A stretch of DNA of 58,928 nt from an uncultured Clostridia bacterium. GTDB taxonomy: Bacteria > Bacillota > Clostridia > UBA1381. The notes under the pieces are model-generated. The model had not been told where the DNA came from, did no database searches, and saw only the letters and a program-made list of their open reading frames with translations. The stretch spans positions 1 through 58,928 of the forward strand of contig CANQJC010000012.1 in NCBI GenBank assembly GCA_947624165.1, in the 5' to 3' direction. Position numbers and translations under genes: made by a program. Below are positions 53,001 to 58,928 of this stretch, in pieces (within the stretch, counting starts at the first letter, position 1; each line of letters begins with the position of its first letter).

Positions 53001-53594
53001 GGTTATGATATGCAAATGGTAATATACGCGCTCGCCGCCGCTTCTCTTATGAAAGAACGCGGCGAAGAACCCGACGTCACGGGAATTTATTATACAGGAG
53101 TAAAGAGCAGATACAGACAGCTTTCCCCGACCGTGACGGAGGAGAACGTGAAGAAAAAAAACGCGGACGATATGTATCTCGACGGCGTGACGTTTGCGTC
53201 GTACGGCAAGGGAGGACGCGACAGCGTGCTTTACAGCATGGATAATGACTTCTTCAAAAACGGCAAAAGCGCGTTCACAAAAATAAAGCTCGATAAGGAC
53301 GGTAACGTGAACGGTATAGGCGACGCGGACGAAATCAACGGTCTTATGTCGTTCGCGCGGGAGGAACTGATAGAAATGGACAGCCGAGCGCGCGGCGGCG
53401 ACATAAGTCTTAATCCGTACAACAGCGGCGCGTCGGGCGGCGTGTGCGCGTACTGCGATTATGGCAGCGTGTGCCGTTTCGACGAGAATCGGCGCGTTAT
53501 GAGGAATAAGGAGGGGACAGCCGCCGAGGTCTGGGAGAAAATGCGGACGAAGGGCGCGGCGGCGAGAGGAGTGAAGGACGATGAAATGGACTGA
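50088..53594 (+). CDS. addB: AddAB helicase-nuclease, subunit AddB
   Basis: 1168 residues. N-terminal Walker-A-like RGAICSGKSGMC; inactive-helicase body; nuclease domain near the C-terminus with IVDYKTG (catalytic D/K pair). The Fe-S cysteines, one in RINTFARCPFEYFLKYGLG and the group CAYCDYGSVC at about 1132-1141, identify AddB. With AddA it processes double-strand breaks and loads RecA at Chi. Overlaps addA by 14 nt. Confidence 0.97.
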   Translation: MGVRIIRGAICSGKSGMCLDEIEKIHNEDPSARCIMIVPDHYSYETEKKFVERFGGVGLNNIEVLTLRRMAINFLSYEELDHLGGAGRQMLIHRAVTEACAELENTEGIDMKLVTSMRRRGFLDVASSLISEMKHYLVTPELLSSRAEETADNRTLKNKLIALSAVYKKYEELVARSGMSDAEDDLYLLAKHIEEDAQFGNDTYIWVNRFDKFLPQQLRVLESLLKNGVNMTISVCCPQAEDETERLLYVQTEGTLAAVRRLAEQYGSDGELSAGKGLSHIQDKPDLYKLFRYWTEDFIDDKKPEHIELFQSRDAYGEVEHIACEITDLVRAGGYRYRDIAILCGDEEEYRHLIEAVFDEYDIPFFSDRRIILSDHPIAMQILSLFSLIEEDWSYDAAFRYLRAGFIYRRETRGGRVVFTPLDQEETDELENFVLKYGIRGAKRWMGEEKWLRGEDIINAAFGDGETEPEADETIDALRREVALPVAEFAKKTSGKKTAREFAAALLDYLGAINLYEGLKSDIAYFNKNGMLNEAEQFTKIWNLILDVLDQAVRALGGDKMKIEEFAEYINVGLSKCEIRTIPSGIDRVYVGSTERASHSNVRAMFIAGAKAGTFPTVAKAEGFLSDKDRGTLKDSLGVTLSPDSKRKIEEQYFKVYRAVCAVSEKLFLSYSVQTEDGTPLTASGMITDIYRKFPKMEPKDNLVEDKSKDIMYISSPKATAHKMLVRLSKRSSGAKHPLWDIVREWFEENPDRRSVLSLLDRADYYNRRGVMLDSDIANMLYNGRIVYSASRINTFARCPFEYFLKYGLGARKREEWDVTPANMGSYAHRVINDFCLAVEDNAASDAEKIAAWRALTDERRTEIIDGIIEETCNNMLSSKIRDRERTAAIFRRMGRTVSSAAALVQKSLAAGSFAENGMECEFEIDITENVAVRGFIDRIDVCRREDGKTYMRIVDYKTGRTEFDVVNIANGYDMQMVIYALAAASLMKERGEEPDVTGIYYTGVKSRYRQLSPTVTEENVKKKNADDMYLDGVTFASYGKGGRDSVLYSMDNDFFKNGKSAFTKIKLDKDGNVNGIGDADEINGLMSFAREELIEMDSRARGGDISLNPYNSGASGGVCAYCDYGSVCRFDENRRVMRNKEGTAAEVWEKMRTKGAAARGVKDDEMD

Positions 53595-56500
53595 CGCTCA
53601 AAGAGATGCAATATACGAGCCGTCCGGCGAAGGCGCGATACTTGTAAGCGCGGGCGCGGGTTCGGGAAAAACGGCTGTGCTCGTGGAGCGAATAGCGCAG
53701 ATGATAACGCGAAAAACGGACAGAGTATCGGTTGAGGAGCTGCTCGTCGTGACCTTTACGGACGCGGCGGCTGCGGAAATGCGTGACAGGATAGCGCGGC
53801 GTATCAATGAGGAATACAAGAAAAAGCTCTCGGAGGGAGACGCCGCCGAAGCGAAGTATCTGCGCTCTCAAATGCACCTGACCGCTTCCGCGGACATAAA
53901 TACCATAGATTCCTTCTGTCTGAACGTGGTCAGGAATAATTTCCATGTGCTCGGCGTAGATCCGAATTTTACAATAATGGACGGCAACGAGTCGGATATG
54001 CTTGCGGACGACGCGCTCTCGGAGCTTTTCGCGGAGCTTTACGCGTCCGAGGATCCCGTCCGCGCGAGATTCGAATCGCTCGTCGGCATATACGCGTCCA
54101 ACCGCGACGACGAGGGCTTGAAAAAGGTCATCCGCAAGGTATACGGGTTTATACAAACGTTCCCATCGCCGTCGGACTGGCTTCGCGAAAAGGCGGATAT
54201 GTACGGCGAGGACATGACGAAAAGCGGCTGGATGAACGACGTTATTTTAAAACGGTGCAGAGAGCGTATCGTTCGCCGACACGAAGAATTTTGGCGCGGG
54301 CTGTACGACGAAATGCTCGGCATTGTGAAAAGAAAATACAAAACGGTCGCGGACGAAAACGGGGACATAAAAGAAGCGTCGGAATACTGGGGCAAAATTT
54401 GGAATAACGTCCGCAAGTGTCTCGAAGCGGTACGCGCGCTGAAGGCGGTCGACGATTATGACGGCGTATACGGCGTATATAAAAAATATATCGAAAAGAA
54501 ATCGTATCTCGGAACGGCGATAAATACGATACCGTCCGACATAAAGGCGAGCGACGAAGAATGGCGGCACTTTTACGATGAGTACAACTATATGCGCGAC
54601 GCGCTGCGCCGCGACTGTATGACGCTGCCGACGAAGGATAAGGACGAATTCAACGCTTACGTTCACGCGGACGAGCTTAAGGCGCACGCGGACGATATCG
54701 TATGGCTTACGGAGCTGTTCTCCGAACGTTTCGAGGAGAAAAAGAACAAAAAGAACGAAAAGACGTTTTCGGATATAGAACATCTCGCGTACAGGCTTTT
54801 CAGGGACAACGAAAATATACGCGGCGAGTACGCCGAGCGTTATCGGGAAATACTTATAGACGAGTATCAGGACACAAACGGGCTTCAGGACGCGATATTT
54901 TCTTCGATATCGCGCGGCGGTAAAAATATATTTATGGTAGGGGACCTTAAACAGAGCATTTACCGCTTCCGAGGCGGCGACCCGACCATTTTCAAGAACA
55001 AGAGCAGGGCTTTCGAAAACGACGGCGGGACAAAAATCACGCTTGCGGAAAACTTCCGCAGCCGCCGCGAGGTGATAGACGGCATAAATTCCGTTTTCGG
55101 CGCGGTCATGTCCGAGGACGTGGGCGAAGCCGATTACCGCGGCGAGGAGCTTCGCGGTGCGTCCGACATGACGGACGGCGTATCGGACTGCGATTATTCG
55201 CCTGAGTTTATGAACATTTCCGTATTCTCTGAGGACAGCGCGGAAATCGGAGCGGACAAAGCCGAAGCGATATGTATCGCAGAGCGTATACGCGATCTCA
55301 CGGACGGACATTTCAAGATCCGCGACGCGGAAGGGAAGTACCGCGATTTGGAATATCGCGACGTCGTTATACTTGTGCGTTCGGTAAAGGGCGGCGGCGA
55401 AATGATTCGTGAGACTCTCGAAGAAAGATCCATTCCCGTGTTTGTGCAGAAGGAGGAGTATTTTGAGCGGCGCGAAATAAAGCTTATGCTGTCGCTCATT
55501 TCGCTCATAAACAATCATTTACAGGATATTCCGCTCGCGGCGGTAATGCGTTCGCCGATAGGCGGATTCACGGAAAACGAGCTTGCCATGATAAAAACGG
55601 AATGCGGCGGCGTATCGTTTTATAAGGCGGTAAAAAAATATGCTTCTCTCACGGGAGACGGCGGCGTTAAAGAAAAACGTTTGCGCTCGAAGTGCCGCTG
55701 CTTTACGGCGAATCTCGACAGATGGCGCGGCTACGTCAAAACGAAGCCTATCGCTCAGCTCATATGGACGCTCTACGAGGAAACGGGTTTTTACGATTTT
55801 ATGGGCGCGCTTGAGGGCGGCGAGGAAGCGCAGGCGAATCTGAAGCTTTTGTACGAGCGCGCAAAACGTTACGAGGAATCGGGATTCAAGGGTATATTCA
55901 ATTTTATCCGATATATAGAGCGTATGGAAAACCGTCACGACGACATAAGCGGCGCGCGGCTCGTGAATGAAAATCATAACGTCGTGCGGATAATGACAAT
56001 ACACAAAAGCAAGGGACTTGAATTTCCCGTGGTATTTCTCGCGCGGACGGCGAAAAGGTTCAACGCGACAGTACCGGGCGAGGAAACGCGCGTGAGACTT
56101 CACAACGATTTGGGCATAGGGATCGACTATTACAATTATGAGGACATGTACTGCAAGAAGCTCATGTTCAATTCTCATATAGCCGATGAAAGCGACAGGG
56201 AACGGCGAAGCGAGGAAATGCGTCTTATGTACGTCGCAATGACGCGGGCGAAGGAAAAGCTCATCGTCACGCTGTCGAGAGCGTACCGCGACGAGGACGA
56301 TTACACAAGCAAAACGGAAGCGTTTGTGCAAAAATGCTCCTCGCGGACGCTTGTGCGCCGCGCCGCGGAGGAAGCGGTGTGCTACGGCGATTGGATATCG
56401 TCCGCGCTCGCGCTTAACGGAGGCAAATGGACGAGACTTGAAAGAACTGTCTCGCCGCAGCCGGAGGACGAAGAGGGTAAGGACGGCGCGGAGGAGATCA

Positions 56501-57255
56501 TCGTCGAAAACGAGGACGAGCTGCGCCGTCAGGTACGAACGATACTTGAATTTAATTACGCGTATCCTATGAGCGGCGCGATCCCCGCGAAGACCTCCGT
56601 CACAGCCATCAAGGAAATGCAGGACGAGGAAAATTCCCTGAGAGAAAATCCGATCTATATGGCGCGCCTGCCGGAGTTTGCGGACGGCGCGCCGAGCGGA
56701 GCGCAGATAGGTACGGCGCATCACCAGATAATGGCGTATATAGACCTTGACAAAATGAGACATACCGACGCTGCGGATTACGACGCGGTCGTGCGGGACG
56801 AAGCAAAACGTATTGCCGGCGAGGGTCAAATCGACAAGAAAATCGCCGCCGACGAGAAACTGACAGACATGATTTGCGAAAATGTGAGCGCGTTTTTCAA
56901 AAGCGATATGGGAAAGCGCGTTCTGACGGCGCGGCGCGTGTACCGTGAACGTCCGTTCGAAATCGAGATAGGCGCGCGCGAATACGACGCGAGCCTTGAC
57001 GAGGTCTACGACGGCGAGATGATAATGGTACAGGGTATAATCGACTTGTATTTCGAGGACGAAAACGGAGACGTCACGCTTGTGGATTATAAGACCGACC
57101 GATGCCGCAGCGAGGACGAGAAGGAGAAGATCGCGCGGCGTTACGAGCGTCAGATAGACCTTTACGGGCGAGCGATGGAAAAAATTTTAAAAAAATCGGT
57201 AAAAGATAAATATTTATATTTATTTTCGGCGGGAAGTGTGGTAAAATTAAATTAG
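53581..57255 (+). CDS. addA: AddAB helicase-nuclease, subunit AddA
   Basis: 1224 residues. UvrD-type helicase motifs in order: VSAGAGSGKTAVLVERI (I), VVTFTDAAAAEMRDRI (Ia), EILIDEYQDTNGLQD (II), VGDLKQSIYRFRGGDP (III), MTIHKSKGLEFPVVFL (V) and RLMYVAMTRAKEKL (VI). The C-terminal RecB-like nuclease has GIIDLYFEDENG and VDYKTDRCRS. It unwinds and degrades both strands from a break. ATG overlaps the end of addB. RBS AGGAGTGAAGG. Confidence 0.98.
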   Translation: MKWTDAQRDAIYEPSGEGAILVSAGAGSGKTAVLVERIAQMITRKTDRVSVEELLVVTFTDAAAAEMRDRIARRINEEYKKKLSEGDAAEAKYLRSQMHLTASADINTIDSFCLNVVRNNFHVLGVDPNFTIMDGNESDMLADDALSELFAELYASEDPVRARFESLVGIYASNRDDEGLKKVIRKVYGFIQTFPSPSDWLREKADMYGEDMTKSGWMNDVILKRCRERIVRRHEEFWRGLYDEMLGIVKRKYKTVADENGDIKEASEYWGKIWNNVRKCLEAVRALKAVDDYDGVYGVYKKYIEKKSYLGTAINTIPSDIKASDEEWRHFYDEYNYMRDALRRDCMTLPTKDKDEFNAYVHADELKAHADDIVWLTELFSERFEEKKNKKNEKTFSDIEHLAYRLFRDNENIRGEYAERYREILIDEYQDTNGLQDAIFSSISRGGKNIFMVGDLKQSIYRFRGGDPTIFKNKSRAFENDGGTKITLAENFRSRREVIDGINSVFGAVMSEDVGEADYRGEELRGASDMTDGVSDCDYSPEFMNISVFSEDSAEIGADKAEAICIAERIRDLTDGHFKIRDAEGKYRDLEYRDVVILVRSVKGGGEMIRETLEERSIPVFVQKEEYFERREIKLMLSLISLINNHLQDIPLAAVMRSPIGGFTENELAMIKTECGGVSFYKAVKKYASLTGDGGVKEKRLRSKCRCFTANLDRWRGYVKTKPIAQLIWTLYEETGFYDFMGALEGGEEAQANLKLLYERAKRYEESGFKGIFNFIRYIERMENRHDDISGARLVNENHNVVRIMTIHKSKGLEFPVVFLARTAKRFNATVPGEETRVRLHNDLGIGIDYYNYEDMYCKKLMFNSHIADESDRERRSEEMRLMYVAMTRAKEKLIVTLSRAYRDEDDYTSKTEAFVQKCSSRTLVRRAAEEAVCYGDWISSALALNGGKWTRLERTVSPQPEDEEGKDGAEEIIVENEDELRRQVRTILEFNYAYPMSGAIPAKTSVTAIKEMQDEENSLRENPIYMARLPEFADGAPSGAQIGTAHHQIMAYIDLDKMRHTDAADYDAVVRDEAKRIAGEGQIDKKIAADEKLTDMICENVSAFFKSDMGKRVLTARRVYRERPFEIEIGAREYDASLDEVYDGEMIMVQGIIDLYFEDENGDVTLVDYKTDRCRSEDEKEKIARRYERQIDLYGRAMEKILKKSVKDKYLYLFSAGSVVKLN

Positions 57256-57277
57256 AATAAATTAAGAGGTGAAAAAA

Positions 57278-57640
57278 ATGGCGGGTTACGGTAATCTGAA
57301 CTTGAATAAAAAACGAAAGGGTAAAAAAGTTATTGCCGCGCTGCTCATCGTCGCGCTGGCTGCCGTCGCCGTCGTCTTTTTCATCGGCATAACGGCGGGT
57401 TCGGACGGCGAAGAAATGGAAAGAGTGTCGTCGGCGGTCGAAGAAAATACAAGGCTCAAGATGCAGATAAGCGAACTTAACGACACTATCGCAAAAATGC
57501 AGGCGACGATCGACGATTTAAACGCGCAGCTCGCGGCGCGCCCCACGCCCGTGCCCACGCCTTATACCGCACCCGACACGGTCGTTCCCGAACCTTCTCC
57601 GCAGGGTAACATTTCACCGCGCGGTTCTTTAAGACAATAA
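57278..57640 (+). CDS. Small coiled-coil membrane protein, function unknown
   Basis: 120 residues from ATG 57278 (GAGGTG 7 nt upstream; GTG 57269 lies within the RBS). One membrane helix (VIAALLIVALAAVAVVFFIG, about 18-38), a leucine-heptad coil (RLKMQISELNDTIAKMQATI, about 60-88), then a Pro/Thr-rich tail (RPTPVPTPYTAP). The layout recalls DivIC/FtsL-like division proteins, but there is no specific motif, so this is a guess. It sits 22 nt after addA, before a terminator. Confidence 0.7.
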   Translation: MAGYGNLNLNKKRKGKKVIAALLIVALAAVAVVFFIGITAGSDGEEMERVSSAVEENTRLKMQISELNDTIAKMQATIDDLNAQLAARPTPVPTPYTAPDTVVPEPSPQGNISPRGSLRQ

Positions 57641-57720
57641 AAAGCGTAATTGTTTTTATGCCGTATTTCAAATGAGCGGTTTTGAACGTTTCGTCAAACC
57701 GCCGTCATGGGATTTTAACG

Positions 57721-57760
57721 AAGCCGCCCTTCCGTGAAAAGAAGGGCGGCTTGTTTTTGT
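57721..57760 (+). terminator. Terminator after the addAB unit
   Basis: AAGCCGCCCTTC/GAAGGGCGGCTT, a perfect 12-bp stem with 8-nt loop, followed by gtttttgtgttttt. It also separates the convergent peptidase gene. Confidence 0.92.
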
Positions 57761-57764
57761 GTTT

Positions 57765-58928
57765 TTATTCGTTTTTAAACGTAACGCGCACGTCAGCATA
57801 ATTGTTTTCATAGCAGTCCGCGTCCCTGCCCTGGTACTTGACCCAGGTGGTTCGCGTCGGGTCGATCGGTATATTGGGTTCGCCCCATACCCAGCCTTCG
57901 GGAAGCGGAATATCGTTGTAGGCCGCGTAATCATTCTCGACCTCCATTGTCCGCTCAGGTTTGTTCAGCGGCGCGCTTGCTTTTCTGACGGAATAGTCTA
58001 TTTTGCGCATTCCGTCGTATTCGCCCGTACCCGTAACGGTTGCGTAAAACCGTCCCAAGCCCGCGGCAGCGGGGTATTCAACGGTATAATCCTCACCCTC
58101 CGTAAGCTCCCTGCCGTCAAAGTATACGCTAAGCTCGGGATGCGGCGGCTCTTGGCTGTCATACGGCACGCTGCGGCGGTCAAAACGAATATCCGCGTAA
58201 TCGAGGGAATTACCCTTATGCGGTGTGTCGTAAAAGTTTGTCGTAAGCACCTTGATTTGAGCGACGTGCGACCCCTTCAAGCGCGTATTTGTCCAGCCGT
58301 CGCCGGAATTGGAGAAGGTCATGTCGTTTGCGGGATATTTGCCGTCGGTTTTTTCGTATTCGGTAACAAGGCGTATTTTTGCTCCGTTTGTCAGCTCCGC
58401 GACCGCGCTGAATACTTGGTTTTGCTCCAGTTCGACCGGCTCGGGGAGCCTTACCGTGTACGCTCCGGGGTACGCGAGAGTATCCGATTCCGCTTCGGCG
58501 ACAAGAGTGCCGGATTCGGGGTCGTTTTCCGCGCTGTATATATCGGTAAAATCGGCGCGGGGGTTTTTGTAAATTTTCACCTTTATTTTGTAATTGCCGC
58601 CTTCGTTCACAGCCACGTTCACGCCCGTAATACACTCGCGGCGGTCGGCAAACGCCGTTCTCGCTTCAAACATCGCCGCGGCGCGTGCGCCCGAATCGAG
58701 CGACCAGCTTGAGCTTCTTGTCACGGCGGTATCATAGTGGTAGTTGTTATCGTACTTATCGGGGGAACACATATCCAGAGCGAAGCATTTATACAGCGGA
58801 ACGTCATAGGACACGTAGTAGTAGCCGTTTAAGCCATAGCTTGTACCCCAACTGTTTTTCAAAAGCCACGCGCCGTCGCGCGTTGCGGGACACAGGGTAT
58901 TGTCGCTGTAATAGAAATGGTCTTTACT
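57765..58928 (-). CDS. Papain-family (C1) secreted peptidase, C-terminal part, truncated at right edge
   Basis: The frame is open to base 58928, so the N-terminus lies outside the window; about 387 residues are visible. The segment GAWLLKNSWGTSYGLNGYYY carries the Asn-Ser-Trp-Gly motif of C1A cysteine peptidases (catalytic Asn). The catalytic Cys and His are upstream, out of view. What follows are beta-sandwich regions (TGVNVAVNEGGNYKIKVKIY-like, VYFDGRELTEGEDYTVEY), resembling the lectin-like/Ig domains of bacterial surface proteases of this group. Probably exported and surface-bound. It could be involved in protein degradation in the gut or rumen. Confidence 0.82.
   Translation of the reverse strand, partial: SKDHFYYSDNTLCPATRDGAWLLKNSWGTSYGLNGYYYVSYDVPLYKCFALDMCSPDKYDNNYHYDTAVTRSSSWSLDSGARAAAMFEARTAFADRRECITGVNVAVNEGGNYKIKVKIYKNPRADFTDIYSAENDPESGTLVAEAESDTLAYPGAYTVRLPEPVELEQNQVFSAVAELTNGAKIRLVTEYEKTDGKYPANDMTFSNSGDGWTNTRLKGSHVAQIKVLTTNFYDTPHKGNSLDYADIRFDRRSVPYDSQEPPHPELSVYFDGRELTEGEDYTVEYPAAAGLGRFYATVTGTGEYDGMRKIDYSVRKASAPLNKPERTMEVENDYAAYNDIPLPEGWVWGEPNIPIDPTRTTWVKYQGRDADCYENNYADVRVTFKNE

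Noticed and set aside
54247-56829. Two long minus-strand frames opposite addA
   Set aside because: The same codon-mirror effect; addA has all helicase and nuclease motifs in the right order.
1-58928. CRISPR arrays, insertion sequences, rRNA genes, replication origin
   Set aside because: No regularly spaced repeat-spacer pattern, transposase, 16S/23S/5S sequence or DnaA-box cluster was seen on reading either strand.

Overview
The window reads as a chromosomal segment of an anaerobic Gram-positive bacterium of the class Clostridia, probably a gut- or rumen-type fermenter. The evidence is the gene order hprK-murB-rapZ-yvcK-whiA-dnaE-pfkA-pyk, a ctsR-mcsA-mcsB-clpC operon, HrcA (CIRCE) control of htpG, a Rex-type redox operator before an iron alcohol dehydrogenase, AddAB instead of RecBCD, a SleB-like hydrolase (suggestive of sporulation, not proof) and a GH51 arabinofuranosidase. 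Coding density is high and there are no insertion sequences, CRISPR arrays or rRNA genes. Only the far left edge, an endolysin-like amidase next to tRNA-Asp, hints at mobile DNA.

Layout: 1-1012, amidase fragment and tRNA-Asp. 1193-9347, mgtE, Fe-ADH, an SDR oxidoreductase, prfA, a large secreted NlpC/P60 protein and a membrane protein. 9389-12372 (minus), murA, yycJ, rlmH and rpmB. 12613-25768 (plus), carbon-flux regulator HprK, cell-wall and envelope regulators (murB, rapZ, yvcK, whiA), dnaE, the RNA-binding regulator TRAP (mtrB), glycolysis (pfkA, pyk), a thioesterase and a 2-hydroxyacid dehydrogenase. 25799-32013 (minus), the most interesting locus: a strong promoter, an approximately 620-nt structured non-coding RNA that I call OLE RNA, its membrane partner oapA, then dxs, tlyA, ispE and two paralogous coiled-coil membrane proteins. 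32150-36034 (plus), proB-proA and an L,D-transpeptidase. 36135-43523 (minus), htpG, then the ctsR regulon with birA as last gene. 43661-46932 (minus), a 40-aa membrane protein, sleB, comF, a Cys-rich protein and GH51. 47076-58928, THF riboswitch-folT, prs, a nucleotidyltransferase, addB-addA, a small coiled-coil membrane protein, and a truncated papain-like secreted peptidase.

How the parts work together: several independent regulatory layers can be read directly. A Rex operator overlaps the start of adh transcription; CtsR and CIRCE boxes control protein quality control; a THF riboswitch senses folate before a folate transporter; TRAP senses tryptophan, although no trp gene is present here; and HprK links glycolytic flux to catabolite control. 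The OLE RNA / OapA pair sits at the head of an operon for MEP-pathway isoprenoid synthesis (dxs, ispE). OLE RNPs are membrane-bound and have been connected to cold, alcohol and metal stress including Mg2+ homeostasis, so finding one complete with promoter, RNA and OapA in a Clostridia-like genome is the leading result.

Limits: all functional calls rest on reading protein motifs, operon context and consensus matches by eye. No database search, covariance model or folding calculation was run.
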